A stretch of DNA of 64,000 bases. Origin: Cucumis sativus (taxonomy: Eukaryota; Streptophyta; Magnoliopsida; Cucurbitales; Cucurbitaceae). The stretch is taken from assembly GCF_000004075.3 (NCBI RefSeq), contig NC_026655.2:1860001-1924000 (forward strand), in the 5' to 3' direction. This document shows positions 24,527-36,796 of the stretch, piece by piece. Within the stretch, counting starts at the first letter, position 1; each line of letters opens with the position of its first letter. Position numbers and translations under genes: made by a program. The notes under the pieces were generated by a model. That model saw only the letters and a list, made by a program, of their open reading frames with translations, was not told the DNA's origin and did not search any database.

Positions 24527-27500
24527 TCACCAAACAATGATCTCATTAACCAAGTCTTTGAATATTGACCGCTCGACATCTAACACGACATCATAGACAT
24601 CACCCTGGAAATCTGTCCAGCTCCTTGATTGGTGCATCAGATCGTCTTGCAGAATGCTCATTGAGTCATCCTTCATGTCGTCGAAGTTGCATCTGAACTT
24701 CTTAGCTTGAAACTGTTCTATTTTATTACACAATTGCTTCAAAATCTTTTGCCCACTAAAACCTTCTTTTGCAATCTTTGTTGGTTTCAACCATGGCTCA
24801 GGAGAACCACCATCAATGAGAGCCAAATTTTCATTTAGTATCTCATTTACAGCATCAAATATGAGCTTCCTATCACATTTCTCCCTGTTTGAATAGGAAG
24901 CTCTTGCTGGGCTGAACCCTTCTTTTGGCGGTAGGCCACCCACCTTTGTTTTCTCCAAAATGAAGAATAACTCTGGATCGATGGGATTACCATTAGGATG
25001 AAGCTGAAATGTGGTCAGGTCAGAGCCTAGATCTCGCAGTAGAATACCGGAAGCTAACAATATCTCCGATATGTATATGTGATCTCGACTAGTATTCTCA
25101 CACAACAATCCGTTATAATCTTTTTCTCCTTCACCATGATGCAAGTTTAAATATCCAAGCTTCTGAGTCAGATCTCCAATATTTTCAAAATTCATACTGT
25201 CGATCTCCACATTATGATTTAAAACCAAAGGATTTACAAAGATGTCATCTGAAGTGTTGCCCTGGTCTTCACTGCGCCTCTCAATAGAATCTAGCGAATC
25301 ATCACCTATGAAACACCAAGTCATAGAGTAAAATCAGATGAAACAAATAAAATCACTAAGGCAGTTTAATTGAACTAATAACTTCTGACAAAGCAGCTGC
25401 CATAGATGGTTGAATAACAAGAGTTTACCATGAAGTGAAATCGTAATTTTTTTCACAGGAGATGTTTCATCATCTCTATATAACGAGCCATCGAGGACAG
25501 AGACGGGACTGGGGTGCTCTAGTGCTATAGCATCTTGTTCTACCGTCGACCCATCTTCTCTACTGGCCACCATTGATAACTGATCAAGCAAAAATATTAC
25601 TCAGAGATGAGCATTTAAAAGATGAATGAAAATAAAACCAACACAAGAAGAATACCTTTTTAACTGAGCAAGGTGTTAAGAGTTCAACAGTCTCCGTGGC
25701 TTGTTGGCTGTCATCAATCTCGGTTGATTGCGTGCTGCTAGTCACCTCAACATCCATCTTTGAATCCAAGGATAAACTAGTATCTGATCGTTGGGTCATG
25801 TCATCACTTTGGTAACTCAAAACTCCTGGTTCATTGTTCATTTCACTCGATTGATCATCACACTGTCTTATATTGGAAGACTTGGGTTTTATCTTTCCAC
25901 AGTGTGAACTCGAATCTGTCTGCTTCATTTTCCTTTTGGATTTGTTTGCATCAGATTTAGGGGGATGAGATCGTTTCTCCACCTCAACCTTCCCATGTCT
26001 CAGTCTTGGACTGACAGAATCTGAACTTTTAATTGAGTTTGTGTTTCTTTCTTTAGGTGCAAGTTGAGGTTTTGAAGAAGTTTGAGGCGATCGTAAATTT
26101 CTAGAAATTGATTTCTTCTCATGGGTAATGGCAGCAAGATTCTTCTGTGTGCTTTTAGGAACACGTGCTCTGATTTCGCCATTGTTAGAGCCCTTTTTAT
26201 TATCCTGAAATCCTTCATTTTGAAGCTTATGAGGAGCAGGAAAGCGATCCATTTGAATCACTGAGGTTGATGTAACTGATTTTTCAACAGGTTTAGCAGG
26301 TCTCATGATGATAATTGGAGATTCATATGCCTTCGAATAATTAGGTGCACTAGAAGTGGAGGAGGTAACAACTACACTGCTCCGTCTGTTTCGCTGGCTC
26401 ATCAACCTGGTTTTTTGATTGGGACTAGAAGAAAATGGTTCTTGGTTCCTTTGAAGTCCAAAAACTGAAGTTCGCTCTTCGTTTCTAATTTCTGATAGTG
26501 CCCTAATTTGAATTGCCTCAAGTAGCTTTTTAAGTGATCTCAGATCCTTACTGGATTGTTCAAATTCAAGATCTTTCAGCTTCATCTCGAGTTCACCATG
26601 AACTGCAGGGGTGGAGCTTTGTCCTGGACTTTTTACATGCCTAAGAGCTGTGCTTTTAGTAACTCGAGTTCCATCTAGCTTCCTCCAAGGTGCAGTTTCA
26701 ACAGGGAGCCTAGAAGTTTGAATAGGTTTCCTAATCAAATCATTATTTTTTCGCCTTGGTGAAGTTGGGCATTTAGATAAGCTTTTATCGGAGGCAGATA
26801 TTTTCAGGTTTCTAGATTCTAATGATTTTGCCAAAGTTTCACCACAATATTGAGTATCTGCAGACGAAAATGTATCAGGCAATGTTTCTAGACCCATCAA
26901 TTTTGCTACAACACTAGGCAGCCGCTTCTGGTTGCCCGAAGAATGATGTAGGTCGGAGGATTCATCAGTAGAGCAGCTAGTATTTTGAAAATTCCTACAT
27001 GCCGAAGCCTCCCTGCTGTCTAGTGAGAGTCTAGGGAGCTCTTTCAATTTAGGGCTGGACTTGGGGTTTCTTGATTCAAAGGAGGATTGACTTCTTTCTC
27101 TACCATCATAAGAAAGCCGCCGCAAATCCCTTGAAAGTAAATTCTTTCCATGTGTTGCTTCAGTTTCACATGCTGATGTTCGACATCTCGTAGCTTCATT
27201 GAAGTTCCAGGATGCATCTTTTAGTTTAGCAAGAACTCTAAAAGACTCCTCAATATCAATTGTAACATCTTGTTTATGGTTTCTTGCAACCCTTGAAGAA
27301 ACTTCTGCACATTTGGACATTGGAGGGGGTCTTGGAGAGTCTCTATGTTTTACACCATAACCAAAGTCATCAACGTCTGTCATTTTAACAAATGATGTTC
27401 TTACTTCTCTATGCATAGAATCTTGTACTACATGTTTGATATGGAATGGTTGCCTCTCTGAATAGCTATAGGTATTCAACGGGTCCAATGGCAACCCCAT

Positions 27501-28636
27501 TGAGGGACTTTCAACAATATTGGTCCTGGAAAAGGACAAGGCTTCTAATTGTGCAGTTTTATTGCACTCCATAGAGGACAAAGATGATGAACAGGAGGAG
27601 AGAGAGTCTCTGGATGATTCTGCAGGCATGCTTTGCTTGTCATTCACATTCTCATTCAGACTTGACTCCTGTTATGAAATAACTTTAAATCTTATCATTT
27701 ACACAAACAGGCATGCAATATAACTAGTTTTAATATTAGGATCAATATGGGATTCGAGTAATAAGTCAGGAGTGAGATGATGTTTGAATTGATTGCAAAA
27801 GTATCTTTCCAACGAATGCATCTTCTGTTGCCATCAAATCAAAAGAAAAGTTGGCATAAGAAAATTAGGCTCTTACATTTGGTTTCTTTTGATGTACAGT
27901 ACCAACCAAGTCACCAGGATTTGATTGGGAATGACCTGTAAAAGACAAGATTAGATATTGAGTGACATATAGAGTTCAAAAGTTTGTAAAAGCGGAGGAA
28001 AAGAATAGAAATGAAAAAAAAATGAGAGAATGATTTAATGGCATATGGATGAGGAACACTGTGACTGGAAATGCTTTGAAACAATACCTATAGTCAATGC
28101 CATATAGTTCCATACACGATTACCAGTAAAAAGATGAATGGGAGTTCAAACTTCAAACCAGAAGTAGTAATTGAAGAAAGTATTTCTTTTAGTATCTTTT
28201 CCATGGTTTTCATGATGAATTTGACATATTTACAAAAATAAGCAATTCAGCATTTGAGTGCAAAAAAATCTGACAGACAGACAGATCATAAAACCTTACT
28301 TCCTTCTTTTGAGGCCAATTAGGACTCTTCGACATGGAAAGTAACATTCAAAACCATTGATGCATTGATCAGAGAGAAAATGGAGATAAGAATGAACATC
28401 AAATGTTGAACATATAAAAGTCCACGAGATAAGCAAAAAAGATGATTGTAAAACAACAGTTACAAGAAGTAAAAAAAGTTCAGATAATTACCAGGAGAAA
28501 GCCTCTTGTGACTAATTCGCCTCGTGGTGATCGCATTGTGACGATCAAATAGATTAAAAATACCAGTCATACATCCTATTTGCTTGCGCAAATCAGGGTT
28601 GTCATCTGCCAAGGAATGTAGAAGTTTTGCAGCCAT
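24527..28636 (-). CDS. LONGIFOLIA/TRM1-2-like protein (DUF3741, DUF4378)
   Basis: Five coding exons: 28492-28636, 27877-27935, 25656-27668, 25429-25579, 24527-25305. Phases close exactly to give 1048 aa. The N-terminus MAAKLLHSLADDNPDLRKQI followed by GCMTGIF is diagnostic of LONGIFOLIA. Further family motifs are PSVVAKLMGLE (about residues 320-329), DLEFEQSSKDLRSLKKLLEA, SPIIIMRPAKP, and a DUF4378 domain from about residue 865 to the end, closing DVVLDVERSIFKDLVNEIIV. LONGIFOLIA proteins promote longitudinal cell and organ elongation and belong to the TON1-recruiting-motif family that links TON1 and a PP2A complex to cortical microtubules. The protein is somewhat longer than Arabidopsis LNG1 because of the Ser-rich middle. 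The frame upstream of MPAESS in exon 3 reads GTG, not ATG, so the start in exon 1 is required. Which of the TRM1/TRM2 paralogues this is cannot be told here. Confidence 0.94.
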
Positions 28637-28638
28637 AT

Positions 28639-29439
28639 CTACTATTCACTTCTCAAATGACAAACAAAGTACACTCCAAAAGTTTCTCCTTAGACCTCTA
28701 AGATTGAACTTCCAGATAAAAAACTTACGGCATTTGAGTCTCGATATTGAGAATTCTGAGCTTCATTGTGATCCCAGAATATTAACCAACACATCAGTTT
28801 CTGGGACTGGAGTGTTCAACAAGAATCTGAATTCCTTCTCTTTCTTCTTGCCTCGCCTTAAATATGAGAAGTCTAAGCATAATCTAGGCTCCCCTATCAG
28901 TTTCAAAATGGAAAGAATAAAGGCTGTAATTTGCCTTTTCAACTCTGCTCAAGAAACTGGTATATAATAAAATTTGAAATACTTCCTTGTTTATACCATA
29001 TATTAAATCAACAGATCTTTTTCCAGCTAATTACTTCTCAAAACACCAGTCTCTCTCAGATCACCACACTGGTTTTGCAATGCAAATCTTAATCCCACAA
29101 AATTTACCAATTGGGTATGCCATGGAATACTCCCAATATCATAATACTTCAAAGCAACAAACGAAAAAGGACACCTCTAGAGAATCAAACCAAGTAGAAG
29201 AAGAGACCCAGAAACTAGAATCATCTGATTTTCAAGGCAAATACAGAACATTCAGAGTATCAGCAATTACTTATAATGGGAAAGGTAAGAATCAAAGAGA
29301 AAACCGGTAATGGGAATTTTCACCCGGCGTCCTAGAATTAAATGTATTACTATAAGTGAGTATAAAAACAGGTAGAAGAAGCATGAATTGCATAACAATC
29401 AGAGAAGACTGGTCAACAAAAATAAAACAATAACAAGAC

Positions 29440-29473
<34 letters not shown>

Positions 29474-29900
29474 AAAAAAATGTAACTAGTGGGTCAGATC
29501 AAATGTGCCCCAATCTAATCGGCCATATCTGAGGCATCCATGTGGAATGCGTATGTGGGTGGGTCTTAAACTGTCCAAATGTCCATGTGACTTTGTCAAA
29601 AACTCAAAAGAAGATAAAAGAATGAAGAACGGATCCCATTTAGTACTGAAAAACAGAGAAAATCAAGAAGAAGAAGAAGAAGAAGAAGAATATTCCTTTA
29701 ACCTTCTCCTTGAGGTTCTTCAAACGGATCAGATTGTGGGTTTTTGAGGAGAATTCCAACAGTACAGTGAAGATCTGAGCTTTTGCTTTCCATTTTTATT
29801 CCCACAAAACAGATCATGTGGTTAATTGGGGAATTCAACAGGGTTTTATTTTTTCCAATCCATTGTGGTTGCTAGCTAAGTGTTTGCATATAATACAAAT
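28639..29900 (-). promoter_or_regulatory. leader, uORF and promoter region of the TRM gene
   Basis: A 90-bp leader intron is predicted at 28639-28728 (donor ATGCC|GTAAGT, acceptor GTAG|ATATGG). In the upstream leader exon an ATG at 28764-28766 opens a 24-codon uORF that crosses the splice and ends with TGA inside the main frame, out of phase with it. The flank contains a (GA)n run at about 29439-29472, a GAA run at 29669-29690, and otherwise nothing I can identify. The 127-, 107- and 80-codon plus-strand open frames here are not supported as genes. Confidence 0.5.
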
Positions 29901-32430
29901 TTTTTGTGGACTTCTTGTACAAAGTGTGGGGCTCAATTTCATTCCCAACTTAATGAATGAAAGATCCTTATACTTCTTTTTTTCATTCTCATAGCTTTCA
30001 TCTATTCATACTTTTTGGTCTCATTCACATCTCATTACTATATTTTCAATTTGGTTGGTGTGATTTGTTGATTAATTATAGATTAAATGGTATATATCCT
30101 CAAACTCCCACCATTGTTCTCAAAAGAAACTTTCTTGTTTCAAAAGTTGCAAAAATGTTTCGAAACTATTATCAAGTATGAAAATAGATTCAATGGTGTT
30201 TAGATCTAATGTTTGTTTTACATCTCAAGTCTAGTCCAACATTCTAATAGAATCATATTGGTAGTTCAAAACAATCATAAAAAGTCAAGACCGATATTAC
30301 TAAAATATACATATATTTTTTTTCTTTTTGAATACAACAACGGCAAGTTAGAAAATTGAACTTCTTAATAGGTACTTTTTAAATGAAGGGTGAAGTTTAC
30401 CTTTTTTTTTTCTTTCAAAATTTTAACCTTCAGTGAAACATTCGGAATATGATATCATTTTTGAGTTATCATCATAATCTCCTTCTAAGTTCATGTTTGG
30501 TTGATAAGTTTATAGATCTATGTTAATAAAGCTTACATTTAACACGTGACTACAAAAAATGTTTAAAATTTTTCTCAAGAGAGTGAATTTAAAAGAAATG
30601 TTTTAATTTATTTTAAAAAGCAAATTTCACTATTAGAAAAAGTAGTTATATTATAGAAGAGCATATTAATAATTTGAAAGCCTCATTCTTCAAAAGAAAA
30701 AATCATATGTAGCTAAGACAAGGGTATAGCTGTCAAAGAGTTGCTACAAACAAACATGTCAAAGTTTTAAATTTTTAATAATACAAAGTGATGATGTAAC
30801 GTAATAAAAAGAAAAAATACTCACATGTAATATTATATAGAAATTTCAATCCTCTTTAAATAAATATATATATAATCTTTTTTAGATTATTTTTACTAAA
30901 CTATAAAAATTTTGGTAAACAAAATTTTTCGATCCACCACTAGACAATGTTAGTGGGGAGGGAATATAATAATAATAGCAATAGCTACTAAGCACTGCCA
31001 ATGTTCCACATGCAGGCCATAATAATTAATAACTATGTACGTACCGAACAAACACAACATATCAATAACTTTATTTATATATATATAACATCATCATCAA
31101 ACCATGTCTTTAATCTCTATTTTTTAAGTAATAAATATGTTATTATTTGGAGTAGTATAGGTGTATGATATCAATGGATTTTAGTTGAAATTGTGCATTT
31201 GACTGCATTTTCTTCAAAGTGGACGGTCATTTAGTAAAATAGTTATCAATTTATTGTTATTGATATGAATATTGTTAATCATTACCGTTTGAAAGTGATG
31301 AGTTTGTCGCATTTGTTGTTAATTTTTCCATTAGGATCAAAAGGATAAAAATAAATAAGAAAACCCTATAGTTCTAAACAAAGGTGATTTAAAGCAATTC
31401 AATTATATTTGTAATTAAAATTCATTACAATCAACCATTAATAGAATCTCATTACGAATACACAAATTTTTCGATATGAATTAATAATATCAACTTAATG
31501 TACACAACCATCAAATTGATTGTTTCTTTTAATCAACTTTAAATCAATAATACTTTCCAATTGATTGTTTCTTTTAATCAACTTTAAATCATTCACTAAA
31601 AATAACAGTTTATTTGCTACCGAATACTCGACTAGAGAAGGGAGAAAAAGAAGACTTTAGCCCCCTACAAGCACTCAAAAATGTTGATTCAAATGCACAT
31701 TTAATGTTTTTGGTATCCTAAAGATAAAGAATATGGTAATTAGTATAGAGCAAAAACCAATCATTTTGATCATATATAATAAACTAATAAAAAGGGGTAG
31801 GCGTGGTATGTTCAACCTGTGTTAGACAAGATGCAGTGACCAATCAAAGTCATTTCTCCACTTTTGATTTTTGTTGCCATTCAAAAATCAATTATAAACC
31901 ATTTCACGTTGACACATCGATCATGTTTCGACAAATTGTCAGTGTATATATGCATTTAAACCATTGTCATATACATAAGTTGGAAGTTTAGCCAATTTGA
32001 ACATAGCTAACTATGTAAAACAGGTGTGTTCGATCAAGTTGTCAAAAGTTTGAATATGCATATAACTTAAGAAAATACATAGAATCACAATCACATATTA
32101 TAGGTCATGAATCAAAGTAATCTTAGCTCAACAATTGACAATACTTTATTTACTAGTTCCTAGAGATTAAAAGTTCAATCCTCTGTCACATCGTGTGATA
32201 TAGTTTATAAGAATAACCTACTGACTTCGTAATGCTGAGTTTTTATTAATCTACTTTCATGATGAAACTTCTTAACCTCTAAAAACACTATATAGAAACT
32301 GTTATAACAGTGTGTAGACAGTTATTTTTCCAAAAGAACAATCACTTCAAAAAGAATAATTCAAAAGAGATAGATTTCAAAAAGAATCTCAATTTCAAGT
32401 CACATTCCATTTCCCACAATGATGACTTGG
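29901..32430. other. AT-rich intergenic DNA
   Basis: No gene seen. Contains a 45-bp-period direct repeat at 31516-31593 (units beginning TTGATTGTTTCTTTTAATC) and several AT-rich tracts. Confidence 0.6.
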
Positions 32431-32439
32431 GATGAGCCT

Positions 32440-32570
32440 CTTCTCTCTTGCCAAGTGTGGCGATGAATAGCACTTATTGGGCCTTAACCGAGCTGTCATT
32501 TGGGCCCAGCCATGAGAAAGGGGACCAAAATGGGTCTCAACTGAAAAGCTTGTGGACACATAAACCATAT
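32440..32570. promoter_or_regulatory. GC-richer island with TGGGCC elements
   Basis: TGGGCC occurs at 32478-32483 and within the palindrome TGGGCCCA at 32501-32508. These site II-type elements are frequent in promoters of plant housekeeping genes, yet no convincing gene follows on either strand. It may be part of the downstream end of the FCP1-like transcription unit or the promoter of an unrecognised transcript. Confidence 0.3.
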
Positions 32571-32584
32571 ATTTTCAACAAGAA

Positions 32585-33701
32585 GACATGAACATACCTG
32601 CTCCCTTGAATTGATCACTCTTTAGAAGCTGAGAGTCATGTCCGACGAATTCTCCCACATTTTTCAATATCAATCATCAGCAGAAGCTAATTGTGGCAGA
32701 CATAAGAAATTAATATTTATTAGTAACGTTATAACGTATGCAAAAGCATGCGACCACAAGAATTTTCCTTTTTACATCAACAGAACACAGGAAATGCCTG
32801 CTGACAGACCTTCAATGATGACCTGAATTCAGAACCACATCAATATACTTGGATGCAGCATAGCCGAAATTCCCTTAATCACAAATGAAAGAAAAATATA
32901 TTAGAAAAACATCCCTTTTCAAAAAAGAAAAGTTACTGTGTGACAACTTGTTATTGAACATGTGAGTAGTATGCACAAACGTACCTTGAATGCATCCAAG
33001 TATTTATTTTTCCTTTTAGAACCTGATAGAAGAAGTTTCAACGCAAGAAATGAAAGTATACGTCAAAGTCTTTTTTTTTTCTAAATGCAAAGATATATGA
33101 GATAATTTACAGGACAGAATTAACCTTCGTAAGCGACAAAATACACAACAAAAGTGTCTAAAACAAATGAAATTACATTGTCGGAACATTGCTTTGAATC
33201 TTCCATCCCCGCAGAAACAAATTTCAAACTACAAGCCGTAAACGTTTATACAAGTTACAAATACAATGCAACATTTTGACTAGAATAAACTCAATTTCTA
33301 GCTACGTATTTCTAGCAAGTAAAAACTCTCTGTGTGCTCGTAACCTACAACTAAATGTCAATATCATTAAGAAAAACGGTGAATGTGTACTCACCGGATT
33401 AGTTGTTGACAAAATTTGCCACAAAGAAACATAAAACTAACGAAGTATATAGAAGGGATATCAAAGGCTGGCTCTTCTAATCTTGAAAACTAAGCAACGG
33501 TTATCCAACTATGGCAGAGGATGAACTACTATATAGCAAATAATCATGTGAACCAATTTTTAAATATATGGCCACGTCTTTCATGAGACTAATCATCAGC
33601 ATGTGGGAATCCTGTCGCAGAAACAATTCCAGATCATAAAAGCTACATATACTTGGGAAGTTAGAGCGGACTTCTCATATGTGAGCCAATGAACACCTAC
33701 A
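32585..33701 (-). other. probable spliced 3' UTR of the FCP1-like gene
   Basis: Downstream of the stop at 33702 a strong donor (AATCCG|GTGAGT) occurs at 33394, followed by a candidate exon 32985-33022 (CTATCAG|GTTCT ... TTCAAG|GTACGT) and another ending at GAGCAG|GTATGT near 32598. If used, the stop codon would lie about 307 nt before the first 3' UTR junction. The short candidate exons read as SKRKNKYLDAFK and LLKSDQFKGA in one frame, so an unrecognised small gene is an alternative. Confidence 0.35.
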
Positions 33702-36700
33702 TCATCTTTCCCGCTCACTCTCTATAATCTTACGGTAGAATTTCCAAGATGGACTAGATTCAGATATGGCTTTTTGACCAAATGGATTCTGTTCAACATA
33801 TTTTTTAACATTTTCTGCCGCATAAACACCCTCCAAATAAGTGCGAAGATCACCACCAGGCCCTGTGGAAGACTAAATGTTAAAGACATTGCCAAAAGAT
33901 TGACAGTAACCATGAGAAAAGGAAAGGAAAATGAAAAACTGCGGTTAAAGAAGACACAAAAGATGGAAATTCAAAAAGCCTGTACATAATTGACCATCCA
34001 GGACATTAAGAAACATTCAGGGGTGAGTACTAGAGTCTAGAGCAAATACATACCAAAGAAAGTCAATAATCTTGTATATTCAAATATCATTTTAATTTTA
34101 AACTAAAAACAGATTAAAAGTATTATACCGAATGACAAATATATGTCTTTACAAGAATCTGTGACCAACGGTTATTCTTTATTAACTCAATTTCATAAAA
34201 GCAAGTACTTTTATGAAAATGATTGAAGATGACATTAAGAAAATATCCATAACCACTAAAAAGGGAGGAATTCCTAAAAGTTAAGATGCGTGAAAGTATT
34301 CCCAGACATGTCCAGCTACTTTCAAAAGAAGAAGAAGAAGAAAAAAGAGAAGATAATCTACACTCAACTGCATGCAACAATTCACCAATAATTTCAGCTC
34401 ATTATGCATGTGGCACAGTTCTTACCTAATGATGTATCATCACTGTCCTTGTACCGATATGAAGTGGGAAATACAGCAGTATTAGCCTGAAAATGATGAT
34501 AAACAAAGACAGAGAAACTATTAAATCAGCTTCAAAGCAATTGAAAGAGTTCATGTCCTCAAATGAAAAAAGAGTAGAGGTTTTCAACTAACTGGATTGC
34601 GCAGGGCCTTATACGGTGAATCATCCAACAATAAAGTATTTGACTCATGGAACTCCCCCTTTTTCCATGGAAGATTTGGTTCCAAATTTTCCCATATTTT
34701 TTTCAGTTCCTTCAGAACAAGGGGCTTTTTATTATTTTCAAGAGTGTTGAACCTTGTAGGAGTACAGTGTGATTGATCCTGCATCAACCATGTTAGCATT
34801 TTTGTAGAAGGCTAGAAGCATATGAAACTTGTTGGTGGGGAAACCAGATAATTGACGCAACCAAAAAAAAAATCAATAGGTTACATCACTTAGATTTAAG
34901 TTGTTGCTTGTTCTTCATTTACGAAGTGCCACAATTCTACGTTAATATACTTAGACTTGTCAGAGCTTTAGTTTTGGTCAGCTTGTGTATGCCACTTTTC
35001 AGTAAAAATAATATTCATTCTACCATTACTAACTTCACAATGTAGGCAAACTAATCTAGAAAAAATGGTTAAGAACATAAGCAATCTTAAAATGTAAAAT
35101 GCAATCTCAAAATTCCTTAGAAGGAAAGTGATGTATACTCCTATTTTTGTGAAGCTATGACTTGGCTTACCCAGCAAAAAAGTAGCTTGTGTCTGGAATC
35201 TCTCATAAGAAACTTAACTAACATGTTCAGGTTCCTCCTGTGGAAAATAACACGAGATAAGACCATGAATAGTGTCAAGGCTATGATTTTGAAGCTAATG
35301 ACAACATTACATATGTACCATAAAGAACGACAACTGGAAATCATATTTGAAACTATATTAATCGAAACAGAAATCAATTGACCAGATTTAGATTGAACTA
35401 CCAGGTTCTCGATGACCATATCCCCACTTCAAATCTCTCAAAACAAAACTGTAGGAAGTCATCACAGAAGGGCCTCTTAAACACTGAAAAAGAGAGCATA
35501 CGGCCAAGTAAATAATGGGTTTGACATTCATTAACATAAAGGCCACATCTAGATGTGTTTTCTTTCACCTGCTTTGCGTGATATAACAAAGTCTGGAGTA
35601 TATCCATCTGGAAAATATGGAACAAAATCAACGAGCAGTCCATTCACATCAAGTATGAGAAGTTTTTTCTTTGAAAAACCAGATGCACTGATGTTATCAT
35701 TTGTGGCATTACAGACCAACGAATGAGGAACCTTCTTCTTTATGAATTCCTCTCTCTCCTTCACATCTGATGTATGGGCACCACCATGCATACTCGTTGC
35801 ACCCTCTTCATTTACACAGTTGAATGCAACATCTTTCTTAGTTTCTTTCACATGAAAATTCAAACTTTCTTCAAAGGTATCTGCAAATTTTCTCCTTCTT
35901 CGACCTTTCGTTATTGTTACCTCTCTTTTTCTTTTGCCAGGGGTATCATCATTGTTTGATTGAGCCAAGGAATACTTAGTCTCTGAGCAGTCATCATCTT
36001 CTTTAACCATCTTAGCATTTTCGAAATCTTTGGACTTCTTAGGACCTGCAACAACCATGGAACTTTCCTCAATATTTGCAGACACCAACTCTGTTTTTTC
36101 ACTAATTGAGCAATCAACTGATTCTTCCAACAGAACACCATTCATAACTTCTACTACAAATTTTTTAGGGTGGTTATTTGTCTGCTCTTCATGAGAATGG
36201 TTCAATAGAGATACTTTATTTTCGTCCTCCATATTGGTTTCCAAACATTTTTTAGGGGATTCTAACGACCTTCCCTTTCTACGCCGCCGCCTTTTTTTCC
36301 TTGTCCTTTGGGATTCAACATGGCTTGAAGAAGCTGAATGATCCATAGTCTCTGTATGTTCATCATCTCTTTTAACCATAATAGTACCGTTCCCATCTGG
36401 ATCCTTGGGAACTGAAGAATTTTCCTTTCCATCTGCCAAACAAAAGTCTACATTTGGGGAAGTAGATGTCTCGTCATCTCCTTTAAGAATTTTAACATTC
36501 AAGGGGGCCAAAACAGATATTCCAGTAGCTTCTCCACATTGTGAATCATCGTGCTTCTCCTGATTCTTTTCTCCTAACAAATTTACTTCTAACTGAGATT
36601 GCCTCATTTTTGGGTCCGTGTTCAAGCACATTCCATTTAGAGATTCTTGAGAAACATTATTTTCTGCTGAAGCATTATCTTCAGCAGGATTGCAACCTTT

Positions 36701-36793
36701 GTTATCATCTCTGGTGGTGTTACCTCTTCTTCTCTGCTTTCGTTTCCTTTTCTTTTCCAAACTAGCTTTTGCATCGCAAACAGCCATTTCCAT
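33702..36793 (-). CDS. FCP1/NIF-domain (HAD-type CTD phosphatase-like) protein
   Basis: Six coding exons: 35569-36793, 35402-35483, 35171-35237, 34593-34778, 34426-34486, 33702-33862, giving 593 aa with exact phase closure. Residues 1-370 are a hydrophilic, Lys/Arg-rich region with several nuclear-localisation-like clusters (KKRKRKQRRR, RTRKKRRRRRKGR, GKRKREV, KGRRRRKF). From about residue 375 the FCP1-like domain begins: LLILDVNGLLVDF, FKRPFCDDFLQFCFERF, VGIWSSRT, KLLFCWDQSHC, PLVLKELKKIWE, TLLLDDSPYKAL, and the tail PGGDLRTYLEGV. The catalytic DxDx(T/V) of FCP1/SCP phosphatases reads DVNGL here: the nucleophile Asp is kept, the acid/base Asp is Asn, and the fifth position is Leu. Plant proteins of this subgroup commonly read DLNG, so this is probably a family trait, and phosphatase activity is doubtful. 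The apparent longer start uses GTG; ATG at 36793 is the first Met after the acceptor AGAGCAG|GTG. Confidence 0.92.
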
Positions 36794-36796
36794 CAC

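Noticed and set aside
28584..29310. Two plus-strand frames (127 and 107 codons) beside the TRM gene
   Set aside because: They are antisense to the gene's first exon, leader and promoter, with no family resemblance.
36794..36796. Start codon three bases upstream of the FCP1-like ATG
   Set aside because: The codon is GTG and is the first codon after the splice acceptor; ATG at 36793 is the first real Met.
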